Shown one piece after another: positions 22,446 through 34,721 of a stretch of DNA of 64,000 bases. Position 1 is the stretch's first letter; every line of letters starts with the position of its first letter. Source of the stretch: Cylindrobasidium torrendii FP15055 ss-10 (lineage: Eukaryota; Basidiomycota; Agaricomycetes; Agaricales; Physalacriaceae); NCBI GenBank assembly GCA_000934385.1, contig KN880543.1, forward strand, positions 1-64,000, written 5' to 3'. Made by a program: the position numbers and the translations under genes. Below the pieces are notes generated by a model. The model was given only the letters and a program-made list of their open reading frames with translations, was not told the origin of the DNA and did not search any database.

Positions 22446-24175
22446 TCACACCGCCGGATTCAATCGTGTGTTCTTCAGAATCGTCGCCAAAGCATCTAGA
22501 TCGTCCTCGTCGTCGCTGGCAAATAAGCTGTCAGAGTCATCCTTCCCTTTCCACCGCGCGCCATCGTCGAGTGGGCTGCCTGCAGCCCTGGGCATTTTCT
22601 TGGTTCGAGAAGGCGCACGCATAGGTGAATCTGGAAGGTGTAAGCACCTGGACGAGAATATCGAGACGGCAGATATTCACCTGTTGTTTCCGTCGAGGCC
22701 AATCTTGGCTTCCGCGTCCGCTGTTCCCATTGTGGCATAAGGCGTCCTTCCTTACATCGACCACAGCCTTCGAACCTGGTAAGCACAATGGTTTTTGCAG
22801 AGAACGTGGCCTTACGATCTTCCGGTTTGATGCTCTTACTATGTCGTCCATAACTATAACCATGTCAGTATGTCGATGTCGATGCTTGCCGCCGGGTGTA
22901 CTCACTGCATCTCACAGCGGTCGCACTCTGAAAAGTACTTAGTTGCTCATGACACAGTACGCCGAGGTGGAACACGTACTCCAGTTGAACTTGTATGTGA
23001 TCTCGTAGTTGTGCGTCGTAGAAATCTTGATGTCCTTTCGGCGCGCCTCGACCCGCTGACCCCTACACGCCATGAGCACAGACCACGAAAACGATACTCA
23101 CACCTACCATCCCTTGAAGATTGAGCCATGGTTTTCCGTCGGCCTCCCACTAATCACCCAGCTCGCAAGATGGCACATCTCATGGGCGAGTGTATGGCGG
23201 ACGCGTTCTGTTTCTCATCAGGCCTAGTCCAGGAAGACAATGTGTTCAAGTACACACCTTCACAGTCCAACACCTTGATAGCCAGCTCTATCTTTGTTTC
23301 TGTCCTACCATCCTGATGCCGCCTGAAGCTCGCGCGTCCCGCGGTCACCTGCAATGTCTTGCTCCAAAGCAACTGGGCGCCCTTAAGGCCGTCGGAGAAA
23401 ACGCTGCGGTTGAGCTCATCGAAGAGTGTCTGTGCATAGGATTCCAGTCGAGCCAAACGTGCGGTTTCGATAGCTTGCTTTGAATTGGCTCGCGGGACGC
23501 GTGGTTTCGGGGTGCTTTGCTTGGACATAGGAGTAGACGAGCCAGGATCCGTTGTAGGGGTGGGTGGCAGCGCAGCGAGCAGGGACTTCACTTTGGATTT
23601 TGGCTTGGTTCCAGCACGGAGAGGATTACGGGGACTTCGTGGTGCATCCCTTTGTATAAATGCATCAGGAAGCAGCTACCTGTCGACATCGGAGGACGCA
23701 CCATATGAGAAGAGCCCCGTCATCTACGACTTTCGCATAGTCCACTTTGGGTCTGGAGCCTGAGCCTGAGGCCTGTTGAGAGGGTAGGTTGCTGCTCAAC
23801 TGCGAGAGCGAAGGGCGCGAATTTAGAGACCGCCTCTTGTTTGGCGGATCAGAGGGTTTATTCTGAGCAGAAGGCCTGTCGTCCTCTTCGTCTGTGTCCG
23901 ATATGTCGATAACTTCGCAAGCCTCCTCATCCGACGAGCTCTGAACGACATTCCGGCGCTGTAGTGTGGTAAACTTCTTCTTGGGACTGCGAAAGCGCGA
24001 TGGCGAGGAGCTACAACCATTGAGAAAGAGCTAGAAGCTGAAGGAAAAAGCTAGACCTCGTGCCACTGGTAGTATGTTAGTCTCATTGGACAAAGGCAGG
24101 GTAGGCCGCGCACGAGTCTGGCTCTGATTCCGATGAGCTCGAGATTTCGATGATGTCCGTCTCTCCGCTGGCCAT
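22446..24175 (-). CDS. SprT-like metalloprotease, GCNA type
   Basis: DNA-protein crosslink protease related to GCNA/ACRC and Spartan, about 430 residues. The N-terminus (ATG 24175, MASGETDIIEISSSSESEPD) is acidic and Ser-rich with SIM-like hydrophobic patches (IIEIS, EVIDISD). The SprT domain begins YAQTLFDELNRSVF and contains WSKTLQVTAGRASF, KIELAIKVLDCEE and the zinc-protease motif HTLAHEMCHLASW (HExxH with catalytic Glu). It continues HGSIFKGWG and STTHNYEITYKFNW. A C-terminal zinc ribbon reads KCDRCEMHYGRHSKSIKPED, then CGRCKEGRLMPQWEQRT (four Cys as two C-x2-C). The tail is Asp/Glu-rich. All exons join in phase; the acceptor TTCGAAG is needed to keep the last CxxC pair. Likely nuclear, in genome maintenance. 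Confidence 0.88.
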
Positions 24176-25657
24176 GTTGGACAAAAGCGTTCCCGGCGCG
24201 TGAATCCAGAGTCGGAAGTTTCGAACGGCAACGACGGGAGAATGTCCGCGGGCGTCAAGAGCAAGTTGCTCAACGTCACGCGCAAGTCACGCGTCTGCAA
24301 ACGCGTGATCGGGCCGAAAGCCGACGTGGCGACCCTGAAGGACATTGTGCCAGCATCGTGCCTACGATGCCATAAAAGGGACTCTCAAAATTGGATGCCG
24401 CAAATTTATTGCCGGATAAAACTCGCACGAATGGGGCTTCTTTTGAGTAGGTGCCCATGTTCTTTCTCGAGTGAATTTACGACATTCTATGTGACGGACG
24501 TGCCCCCGCCTGTTCCAGGCCAGAGTCAATCTGAACGGAGATGGAGCTCGCCTGTGCCATCCTCCTCAGCGGCTGCCGGTAGATGACACACACATAGAGA
24601 AAAAAGATTCACTTCATGTCCCCATTCGCTCTGCCGCAAGGAGTATTATCACAACATGAAGACACGACCGGTCAGAACTATCACCCAGGCATCCACACCA
24701 GTCGAGTTCTGGGAAAGTGCCGTATTTTCCTCTTGACGTAAAAACCAACGCTGCGCCAGGCGCCGGGGTGTTTCCCCCCATTTTGAGGGGAAGAAGTGAC
24801 TGCATCGGCCGAGTGGTCCCACTTTCTTTTGTGGGCCTCGAGGACGTCGAATTCGCTCCCAGCCATTCAAAAAATGCAGCCCTTCATTCTGTAACCCTCT
24901 CAGAATCGTACTCCATCGACAGTTTGACTCCCGCCAAAAAGTGGGAATCATTGCGGTGTCGCGGAAGTATACCGCGTGGACCCACAAATCCCTGTGTGGC
25001 CACCGATGACTTCAGAGGGGCGGGGCCGGCCGCCGTACGATGGTAGCGGAGAACTTTGTGAAATGTTTGAGGGTGCTTTCGCCTGGATGGATTTTATCCG
25101 CAGGCCCGTCTACTTCCTATCCTTCGCGGGGACCGCAGTCGCAGGCGACTGTGTGGCCATGGTGCTTCATTTGCCCCAGATTCGGGCATCTGGGCACACA
25201 TGATGGCATAGCCCATGCGCGCTCACAGCTGATAACTCGGTGACTGTGCGTTACCCCAAGGGATCACACAGCGTAGGGGGCAGTGGATCAGACTTGCCTT
25301 TTCAAGTGGGAACTTTGACCGAATTCAATTAAGTTTGAGCTTTTGTGTGCGTCCAATTTGATCGATCAGGAGTCCAGACGGAACCCTTCTCACACCACCA
25401 CCATCAGCCTTCAGAGTAGTTAAAAAGTACCTTGGACCCTGTCGTGTGTGCACGAAAATCTGGACCAAACGGCAGCCTCTATTTCTCCGTCCAGTTCCCA
25501 CGGCACTCTGATTCCTTCTTGTCGGTCCATGCATCTGCGTGTGTCCCGGTGATTGCCGTGAGCCACAGACGCCGAGAGAACTGTTTCCTTCTTATTGTTC
25601 ACCCATCCAGGTTCCCCGCCCCGCGTCTTCTCTTGAGTTATTCCCATCTTGTGCACA
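24176..25657. other. Divergent promoter region, 1.5 kb
   Basis: Spacer between the SprT-like gene (minus) and the C2H2 gene (plus). Unusually long for this window. Only small open frames are present on both strands, without motifs; I see no repeat or RNA gene. Confidence 0.42.
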
Positions 25658-27246
25658 ATGTCTGCCTCCCCCTCCGTCCCAAGTCCCGTTAGCCCCAGTG
25701 GCCCGAGCACTACTACCATTGCTCTCTCTTCAGCACCAGCATCTTCTTCGACAACTCTCGACGACTGGCTCAGATGCCCATTCGAAGGCTGCACTTTCCG
25801 CGCCCGACACAGTGCTCGCGATCTGCGCACACACTGGCGCACCCACACTGGCGAAAAGCCGTACATGTGCTCGTATCCCGGCTGCGACTACCGCGCCGCC
25901 CGCCGGGACGGCTTGAAACGGCACGAGCGCGGTGTGCATGCCGACGAACGCCCTTTGATGTGCACGTACGACGGCTGTCCGTACAGAGCGCGCAATCCGG
26001 CTCATATGAAGAGCCATTTACACACACACGAACGTCAGCGCGGTTTGCGCTGCAACGTCAAAGACTGCGGCTATCTGGCGACGCGTGCAGTGTATATGGA
26101 GGAACATATGCGGCTGGCCCATGCAGGGATGGCTATGGAGCAGGCTATCGTCGTGGACGCTGAAAACGACCCTGGATCAAGACATGATCCTCCTCAGTCT
26201 CATCCTCCAGCTCGAACAATTCTTCCGAGACCTCCTTCATGGTAAGATCAAAGCGCTACGCATCGCCTCTTTGATTGCTAAGGATTTCAATTTTAGTGCA
26301 CCTGTGTCTGTCAAAGCTGAGGAAGTCGACATGCCTATGGACAGCGACGAACCAGAGCCTGAGAGTGAAGAACAGGACGAGCTGGAGAGCGAGGAAGAAG
26401 ACGAACGCGTGAACGCAATGCGCGGGATTCGCGCTGGGTCCAGTGGAGAGCAACATCATAACAACTGGCCGGAAGTCGACCGACGTGCTGCCCTTGCCCG
26501 ACAACGAGAACGACACCAGGAAACTGACCGACATATTTACGAATACCGCGACCTTGGGCCCGATGCTCGCGACAGACTGGCTGAGGAGCATCGGATACAG
26601 CGCGAGCGTCTTGTCCAAGCGCACTTGAAGCAGCGCGAGATGGAGGAGTTGGAGCGGCGCGCGCTGCAAAAACGGAGGGAGGGCGAACGCAGACGGAAGG
26701 ACGAGGAGCGTCAGCTTGCTGAACAGCTCAGACTCGCGGAGGACAGACAACTGGCGGAAGCTCGCGTTCGATTCTACCGCAATCCGGGACCCAGCTCGCC
26801 ATCCGAGACATCCAGCAGGTCCAGTGGGCACCACCAGTTCGTACCAGACCCACGAGCCGGGCCCGAAGACCGAGAAAAGTGGCTGCGAGAGGAGCGCGAG
26901 CTTGAGGATGCTAGGAAGCGCTGGAGAGAAGGGTACGCCGCAAATGCAAACACAGCTCGCCCAGGACCGAAAAGAGGCTCGCACCACGACCCTCCTAGGC
27001 AATCTAAATCCTCTGGTTCGCAGCCGCCGAGGTGAGTCTGGATTGGTCGAAACATCGGCACGCCGACTGATTCAACTTCACAGCTACAGAGGTAAGGCGG
27101 ACGCACCATCCAGCGGGAATCAACCAGTGCCCCATGGGGGAGGCATGGAGGTAGATACTTTGGAAAGCGGATTCCCACTGCCGCCGCCTCCGCCGTCTCG
27201 TAAGCGCGAGACGATACATCCCGACATACGAAACCTACTTTCCTAA
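25658..27246 (+). CDS. Four-finger C2H2 zinc finger protein
   Basis: Protein of about 490 residues in three exons. The ATG at 25658 (MSASPSVPSPVSPSGP) is the first in frame. After a Ser/Pro/Thr-rich leader come four C2H2 fingers (residues about 35-150): RCPFEGC...HWRTHTGEKP with the classical TGEKP linker, YMCSYPGC...HERGVH, LMCTYDGC...HLHTH and LRCNVKDC...HMRLAH. An intron after RPPS leads to an acidic stretch (EPESEEQDELESEEEDE). A long highly charged Arg/Glu region (about residues 250-400) is predicted coiled coil, with repeats such as RREGERRRKDEERQLAEQL. The end is PLPPPPPSRKRETIHP. I infer a nuclear DNA-binding protein; no close orthologue is recognised. A 248-codon open frame antisense to it is a composition artefact. 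Confidence 0.84.
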
Positions 27247-28902
27247 CTTGCAAAGCCTATAATTTGGTTATGTTACTTACTTTTTCTCCTACCCTCATCC
27301 CAGCAGTATACGCGCCACAAATTTACTATTCCGCCTCTACCCACTGCGTTCCTCCGGGAATGCTTGCCCTCCGGATGTCCCACAATTTTTCAAGCGGGCA
27401 CCGACACCAGGACCGACCTCAACAAACCCTTCCGGCTTGATTTCGGCCACTCGCTAGATGCCGGCAAGAAGACATTGTATTTCTATTCTATTCCCCTTTC
27501 CGAATCAGGTGCAAGCGAAACAGTAGTGATGAGTGGCTGGCCGGGCTACTGTAAGCACACATTGATAAAGCTTTCCGTTTCCTCTGGCGACGGGCCTACC
27601 GTCCAATAACACAATGGAAGATATGAGGATAGCTGTACGGCGCAGAGTCAGTGAAGCCATCATTCTCCGAGTGATGGGTACCACCCGGGCGATCCTTGGG
27701 CGTCCTTCGAGAGCTAAAATTTCTGAATTCGTTGATGAATACTTGTGCACCGCGGTTCCTTCATCCGTTGTATGTGGACCCACTGGCCCCGGAGGATGCG
27801 GACGCAGTGTATGTATTACATTTCGCCGTTACTCAGGGTGGCGTGTGCCGAGAAGCCTCCAGTCGCAGCTTGGAACTCTCAGTACTGCACGGTCATTTGC
27901 CCAAGCCTTCCATTCTGACCGGACCTTGGCTAGGAAATGGGGTGCTAGTCATCACCCACACAAAAATGGTGGGAACAAATCCGTAAGTAGCAGAGATCCT
28001 ACGACTCAATACATGCTTATCCCCAAAATCCTGAATATATAGAAATTCCCTTGCTCTAGCTAACATTTTGAGGAAGGACGGGACATCTCGCGGACCAAGC
28101 GCGCGCCTGCCGAGCCTGTCGCTAGCAGAAAGGGTTCAAGCTGCTCAAATATTCCGTCTTTACTGTAATCGTCAAGCTTGTACTCGTCAAGCCAGCAATA
28201 CAGAGCCCACTCTGAGTATACATTAAGTATCAATGAGACCAGAAACTTTTCGAAAGGAGTGACACTTGTGTAGCCTGTGTCAGGCCTGTGTAGTCACAAG
28301 AATCCTCGCAAAAAGATCTCCCGCGCGTTTCGTACGGTTTTTCCAAGAGTTATACAACACATTTTGGAGGGTAGAGTATGGTAAGAGAATCCTTCAAGAT
28401 TTTATCAAGGAACGAGCACACTGTTGAACCTTGCTAGCTTTATACGATGGTAATAGCGCACCACCGACCCTGGCCGTTCAATGAAGACAAGTTCAATGAC
28501 CAGACCAGCTCGAGACCAGCACCGGACGACGTATCAATTCGATAAATGTGTGTTTTTTCTCCCTTTCTCTCAAGCATAAAGAATAGCGGACATCTGGGCA
28601 CAGGGGGAAGGTTGCTTTCGAGCGAATCAGTTTGTGCTCCCAATCTGAGGACTCGAATTACGCATTTGAATGATGGTAGGGCAAGTACCTGGACTCTCGC
28701 TATGTCGTTGATAAAGCAGGGGAATGCATCAAGGATCTACACATGGGCGAATTCCTAGCTTTCCAAATTGTGGCGGCAGGACTAAGTATTGCAAGCACGT
28801 GACGTCTAAACCTGTTAACTTCCTGCCATCACCGGATCGACGTGCAATCCTCCTCGCGACCGGCGCCTTGTTTTCTTTTCAACGCTGGAATAGTTCTTCA
28901 AA
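27247..28902. other. Gene-poor 1.65 kb region
   Basis: Between the C2H2 gene and MFAP1. From about 27350 to 28040 several plus-strand open frames of 80-140 codons overlap (for example one at 27614-28042 with EAIILRVMGTTRAILG, another at 27696-27986 with VDPLAPEDADAVYVLHFAVT). They could be exons of an unrecognised gene, but I cannot join them convincingly and they match no family I know. From 28080 to 28900 I see nothing but the MFAP1 promoter. Confidence 0.35.
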
Positions 28903-30698
28903 ATGTCAACAGCCCCAAGAAAAGCGGCACCGCGGCTGGCAAAGCCCGCTGCGCGTTACTGGAAGGGCAAGGCGCCCAAGGGTGTCGCTGCCGAGGTCGA
29001 GTCGGATTCTGAAGAAGAGCAGGAGGAGGGAGAGGAGGAGCAAGAGGGAGACGTGCTCATTGATGATGTAGAGAAAGGCGCAGACGAGGATGAGGAGGAC
29101 GAGGATCTGCCGACTGGACAGACACGCGCGGCGCCAACGAAGGCGATCAATGTTGCACTGCAGGATATTGATTTGTCTAAAGAGACAAGAGAGAAAAGGG
29201 ACGCGGCGATGAAGCAGGAAGGTGCGTGTATCGTGCAGCACATCTGCGTTTGACTGATGTTTCTGTCTCGTAGAGTCTGAGGAGGAATCCGAGGAAGAGG
29301 AAGAGGCTCAAGGGGAGGAGGAGGAAGATGATGTCCGTGCTCATCCATCATTCCAACTCGAAACTCACGTCTTATGCGCAGTCTAGCGAGGAAGAATCAT
29401 CCGAAGAGGACGAGCCCGCGAAACCCCAATTCCGACCCGTGTTTGTGTCAAAGTGCGTTTTCTATTCCATTTGACTGGTACTCGTCCTGACTATATGGTA
29501 CAGACGGAATAGGGTCACAGTATCCGAGAAAGACGAGATAGCAGGCAACACCGAGGAAGCCATTGCTAAACGCGAAGCTGATGCCGCGGAACGCAAGAAA
29601 CAGAGCCACGACATAGCCGCGGAAACTATACGAAGAGAGTTACTTGAAAGTACGTTCCCAGACTGTATATTCTTCTCATCCCAACCAATCTTGCAGAGGA
29701 GAAGGAAGAGGAAGCGCCAGATGTGGACGACATTGACGGCTTGGATGCTGAAGCTGAATTCGAGGCATGGAAGCTGCGCGAACTCGGACGTATCAAGCGC
29801 GACAAGGAGAATGAGACGCGTCGCGAAGAAGAACGGGAAGAGGTCGAGCGCCGTAGGGCCCTTCCTGAGGCCCAGCGCATGAAGGAGGATCTCGAGCGCG
29901 CTCAAAAACTGCGAGAAGAGAAGCCTAAGGGCCAGCAAAAGTTCCTCCAAAAGTACTGGCATAAGGGCGCATTCCACCAGGTCGGTGCACTTCCTGTTCC
30001 AACTAACTGGTGCTAAAACTACGCTAGGACGAAGAGATTCTGCAGCGCCATGATTTCACGGAGGCGACCGAGTCCACCATGGATGTGTCGATGCTGCCTA
30101 AGGTCATGCAAGTGAGAAACTTTGGAAAACGCAGCCGGACGAAGTATACGCATTTGCTTGACCAAGATACGTCTGCAGCGAATGGCGGGTTTGGTGCTGC
30201 TGGCGCTGCGCCAAAACCAGGCAGCTCGTCCAGTGGATGCTTCATATGTGGAGGACCCCATCTCAAGAAAGGTGTGTTCATCTACTGTTTCTGCGCGTGG
30301 TAGACCGACCTGACATGTAACTGGCAGATTGTCCACAAAATACAGGCGAATGGAATGCGACTAAGGGTCGTGCTGGTACGGGTGCCAACAACCACGAGAC
30401 TGGCGGCGGCTCCAGGGAATGGGGTGCACCTCGTCGGCAGTGGAGAGATGAACCTGAGGACGAGGGTGGACGTGACCGTGGAGGCTGGGGTGGGAGGGAC
30501 AGAGACGGTGGGGACAGGCGACCGCGGTATAGGGACGAGAGATCAAGGTCGCCTCGCAGGCGGTCACGGTCGCCGGATCGCAGGAGGGAGCCTCGGTCAC
30601 CACCTCGCAGGAGGGAGTACCGAAGAAGGTCACGATCAAGGTCTGGTTCTCCCCCGCCGCCGAGAGAGCGTGAGCCCAAGAGAATGAGGCTTAGCTAG
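28903..30698 (+). CDS. MFAP1: MFAP1-like spliceosomal protein with RS tail
   Basis: Orthologue of microfibrillar-associated protein 1, a component of the spliceosomal B complex, about 500 residues and six or more introns. Start MSTAPRKAAPRLAKPAARYW. Acidic Glu-rich segments (EEEQEEGEEE, EEESEEDE) flank FRPVFVSKRNRVTV, a typical MFAP1 block. The core has AEFEAWKLRELGRIKRDKE, KFLQKYWHKGAFHQDEE and LPKVMQVRNFGKRSRTKYTH, then LLDQDT, all characteristic. Beyond the usual MFAP1 end is a zinc knuckle GCFICGGPHLKKDCP (C-x2-C-x3-H-x4-C). It is followed by a Gly/Arg/Asp-rich and RS-dipeptide tail (RSRSPRRRSRSPDRR) ending PKRMRLS; the stop is at 30696-30698. The extra C-terminus suggests direct RNA contact and SR-type phosphoregulation. 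Confidence 0.9.
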
Positions 30699-31337
30699 TT
30701 GGATGGGACTTGAATATAATCTATCTTTGTTAAATTGCATTGGTATAGTTGGGGCTGCAACCATTCCTACTGGGTTTGTCGCCGCCACTATGGTTCTGCA
30801 GTTTATTCTAATGACACAAAGTCGAGATATGCAGAACTTTTGCCCCATTGGTGGCAGTAGAGACGCTATGCCTACTGGCCATCCGCTCACTAGGTCGCTC
30901 AATTCTGCTTGTTACTTAATGTTGATACTTTCATCCTTCTTCTGCTTAAATGCCTGTACGCCCACGATATATTCCAGCTGATAGAGTTTACAGTTTACTG
31001 CAATGTTTGTGAGCATCGGATCAAATTTGGAATACCACCGAGCGGATCAGCCAAGGTTCTGGATTAGCGGAGCGGACCTGGATTGACAGCCGATCGCCTT
31101 CAGGTTTCAGTTACTATTTTTCTGCCTTTTTTCTGCACTACCAGGTTTATTTTTCCTACGCCTCAAACGACGAGCGGTGAATGTGAATTTATCACGATTG
31201 GCCCAGCAAATCTCGCTGTCAGTCGCCCATATTGTTGCCATGTGGCATGCCATGGTGTGATTTTGTGACCCGGGATGACCGCAACCTTTTGATGAATTCC
31301 ACGGCCGCGTTCTTTCTTTTTCTTCCCTTCCGCCATC
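30699..31337. other. Intergenic region
   Basis: About 640 bp holding the MFAP1 3' UTR and the promoter of the amine oxidase-like gene. Short frames only. Confidence 0.42.
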
Positions 31338-33117
31338 ATGGCCAGAACCGTCAAAGTTGCTATCGTTGGCACTGGCTTGGCCGGCCTCACTGCTGCATAT
31401 CTGCTCACCAAGCATGCGGACGAGGACGCTGACGTCGTGTTCGACGTCCATGTGTTTGACAAGGTATGTTTTTGTGTTGTCAAGAGAGACGGTCGAGTTG
31501 AAGCTAGCCAGACAAACACACTGGGAATGGATTCCTCCTCGATATCTCTGCCAATTCCAGGAGAAGAAGATACATGGAGAATAGATGTACCCATGCGGTC
31601 TTTCCAAGGAGGTCCGTACAAGCATCTACAGCGTACCAGAGCGCTCCCTAACACGTCAACATCCAGGCTATTACCCCCAGCTCATTGCTCTTTACCGTAA
31701 ACTTGGCGTAGCATTCGTTGCGCGTGATTTCACCTACTCGTTTTCGTGGCTCGCAGGCCAGGCGCAATCACGGTCCATTACTGCAGACATGATTTACAAC
31801 GGTGCTAATGGCGCCAAGGGTGTGGATATGCCAGCCAAATTGCTAGACGCGCACAACCAGAGTGCATTCCTCTTCGGAAAGATGTTCATTTGGATATCAT
31901 CCCGCGTCTTTTTCGCGTTCTGGGTTCTCCAGGTGGCGTGTTGTTACATCCGGTTAGTCTGGCTCTCGATTCCTTTTGTACGACCAAAGCGCATCGAGAC
32001 GATGTCGTATGCGACGTGGGTGAATCGGACCATACCTGCAAGCGCGCTTTCTCGATGGACAGGCTTCGATCGAGCATGGCACGACTTCACTACGGCTGTC
32101 CTTATTCCGATGTTCTCTGGCGTATGCACGGCACCAGAAGAGGAAATCAGAAATCACCCTGTCGAAGAACTCCTAGGTATACCTCTATATTCCTCGCACC
32201 GCTGAGCCATGGCTGATGGAGTAGACTACATCTGGCTATCCTTGGGGACGCATCACTATCTCGTCAAGAACGGTGTGCGGGACGTTGTACAGCGACTGAC
32301 GACGTCTATCAAGAACGTCCATCTGTCCTCACCCATAACCTCCCTCGAGCCCGACCCCGCAAACCCCGAGCTGGCCTCTATTCAATGCTCAACTAACAGC
32401 GGATTCACAACCTACTCTGGCTTCCACCACATCATCTTCGCCACCCAGTCAAACCGCTGTGTGCCCTTGCTCAAATCCTATGCCTTGGCGCTGCCCGCAG
32501 ACCAAGCGCTCCGGCGGCACGCCGTCCTGCAGCAGATCGCATGCCTCGACAAATTCACGTACGCGGCAGCCATCGTCGTGAACCATACCGACGAGACGCT
32601 TCTCCCCGACGACCCGAGGGACCACCGCGAGCTGAATTTTGTCACTGCACCAGACGGACCGGCGTTTGTGCCGCCAGCAGTAGGAGGCAAGCAGGCGCGC
32701 TGTGTCCCACCATCGTACACGATGACAACACAAATCTTGCCTCGGCCAGCAGGCTTCCCGGCTCACCTGCCTAGGGTCTTCCAGACGACAAATCCCGTTG
32801 TTGAGCCGAGGGAAGGCCGGATTTTGAGTGTGGCGTACTTGGAGCGTGCGGTGCTGAATTTGGATGCAAAGGAGGCGCTGAAGGGGTTGTATAAGCGTGT
32901 GCCTTCGAGAGTGCCGGGATGGAAGGCGAAGGAAAGGCTAGGTGCATTGCAGGGTGCTGGAAAGACGAGGACAGGAGGTCCTGGGATATGGATGTGCGGG
33001 GCATATGCATATCATGGGATACCATTGTTGGAGGGGTGTGTGGTCAGTGCGCGGCTGGTTGTTGAGCAGGGAGTGCTGAGAAGTGAGGGTATCTCACCGA
33101 GGGAGGTGCCGTGGTAG
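31338..33117 (+). CDS. FAD/NAD(P)-binding amine oxidase-like protein
   Basis: Flavoprotein of about 510 residues in four exons. The first exon (ATG 31338, MARTVKVAIVGTGLAGLTAA) carries the Rossmann dinucleotide-binding motif GxGxxG and a hydrophobic start. Later blocks are SFQGGYYPQLIALYRKLGV, FWVLQVACCYIRLVWLSIPF (hydrophobic, possibly membrane-associated), SGVCTAPEEEIRNHPVEELL, YSGFHHIIFATQSN and the C-terminal flavin-closing segment GIWMCGAYAYHGIPLLEGC. This arrangement matches the predicted NAD/FAD-binding protein group related to amine oxidases and phytoene-desaturase-type enzymes. Introns at about 31464, 31612 and 32176 restore the phase. Reaction unknown; oxidation of an amine or desaturation of a lipid would fit the fold. 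Confidence 0.82.
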
Positions 33118-33517
33118 ACAAAATTCCACTCTACACTGCTATCCGGCGAGTGAGACTTAGAGATTCGCCACATTTCCCAACTACGAGATATAAGGTGCTG
33201 TCCTCTCTCAATACCGACAATAATGATGTGGAAGATCAAGAGACGCATTTTGTAAGGCTCGGGACAGAATGCACTACTGCTGTTGTTGAACAAGGGTTTG
33301 TTACGTTACCGAAGGAATAGTAAGTACCTCAATCCCTCCAGCGCCAATGAAGCAATCAACCCTACTAGATTTGTAGGATTGTATGAGAACCCACAAAAAC
33401 AAAACAATGGACGAGCACTATGGTGATCTTTGAGATGCACAGGTCTCCGGCAACTGCCGAACGGCCACAGTCACATGCGGGCCGAACGTCCGACTTGCTA
33501 TCCATCCATCATCATTT
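33118..33517. other. Intergenic region
   Basis: 400 bp between the amine oxidase-like stop and the DJ-1/PfpI start. It presumably carries the promoter of the latter. Nothing else is recognised. Confidence 0.4.
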
Positions 33518-34222
33518 ATGTCAAAAGGTCAGAACGGATTGAACATAAGTACTAACGCGATCTGAAGCCCCGCAGATACTCCCCTCAAAAACTTCGCAGT
33601 TGTTGTCTTCCCTGGTTTCCAGGCGCTCGACGTATTCGGCCCTCTCGACGCGCTGAACATCTTGTCCAAACAGTTTCCCATTCGCCTTTCCATCATCGCA
33701 GAGAGTCTATCCCCAGTTTCCACGCGCACTCAGTCACACCCTGACTCTGACTGTGCCCAATCCATTGTTCCCACACACACCTTCGACTCCCCACCGTCCG
33801 ATATTGAGGTTCTTCTCTTACCTGGCGGCATGGGTACTCGCAGCGACGATATCATGAAGGGCCCTATCAAGTTCGTGAAGGATATCTACCCATCGCTCAA
33901 ATTCCTGATCACTGTATGCACCGGATCGACTATCGCATCGCGCGCTGGTGTCCTCGACAACAAACGCGCAACGTCCAACAAAAGGTCATGGGAATGGGTC
34001 ATCACCCAAGGACCCCGCGTCGAATGGGTGCCGCATGCGAGGTGGGTGCAGGACGGGAATATCTACACGTCCTCTGGGGTGAGCGCCGGCATCGATGTGA
34101 TGCTTGCGTTCATGGACGGTGTCTACGGGAAGGACGCTGCAGCTGATGTGACGAATGTGATGGAGTACGAACGCCATCTTGATCCTAACGACGATCCGTT
34201 TGCACCGTTATATGGTCTATAG
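33518..34222 (+). CDS. DJ-1/PfpI family protein
   Basis: Protein of about 218 residues in two exons. The tiny first exon encodes MSK at 33518-33527, then an intron of about 48 nt ends in CCCCGCAG. The second exon starts DTPLKNFAVVVFPGFQALDV. The fold is the class I glutamine amidotransferase-like DJ-1/PfpI domain, shown by FPGFQALDVFGPLDALN, EVLLLPGGMGTR and the nucleophile elbow LITVCTGSTIASRAGVLDNK, with Cys in VCTGS. It also has RWVQDGNIYTSSGVSAGIDV with the typical SSGVSAGID block. This subgroup includes isonitrile hydratase-like and stress-related proteins. Enzymatic role cannot be fixed from sequence. The first exon was chosen because it is the nearest in-frame ATG with a proper donor. 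Confidence 0.84.
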
Positions 34223-34721
34223 GCTGTCGAACAATGAAAACTACGGATTGCTGGCCGTCCGGATTGATAATGTATTCCCAGCTTCAAGTGGCTTGCGCGT
34301 CTTCGAGCTTCATGGGCCGCGCGGATAGCCCTGACTGGGTGGCATACGGAAGTTTCTTGGAATGTGTGCGCAGAAATGCTGCTGAGCAGCTTCATATTAC
34401 GGGGCCCGGGTGATGGCCTGGACCACTTTGACTGAGTGCGAAAAATCCCACGACGAAAATGTTCAGTCGATGCTAGCTCTGCTTTGTGTGTAGTAGCGCA
34501 GCGACAGAGCAAGTGCCACTGAGCACGATTAGAAGCTCATTACTGAGGTAAACTACTAGTAAAGTCAGAATTCGAAGACACGATATGAAGTGCCCGAGTC
34601 CTCTCTATGATTTCGCGGCAAAAGTACAAGTGATACACTATCTTAGCGGCCCGCTGACCAGGACCCCGGTTCGAGGCATATATAAGGTTGTGTGCGACTT
34701 ATCTCACGCTTGACCGAAGAC
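34223..34721. other. Intergenic region with nucleotidyltransferase promoter
   Basis: About 500 bp holding the 3' UTR of the DJ-1/PfpI gene and the promoter of the next gene; a TATA box is called separately. Confidence 0.42.
34679..34685 (+). promoter_or_regulatory. TATA box
   Basis: TATATAA lies 37 bp before the ATG at 34722. At normal TATA-to-start spacing it would give a very short 5' leader. Confidence 0.5.

Noticed and set aside
26256..27002. 248-codon minus-strand open frame
   Set aside because: Antisense shadow of the Arg/Glu-rich coiled coil of the C2H2 protein; such composition commonly leaves the opposite frame open.
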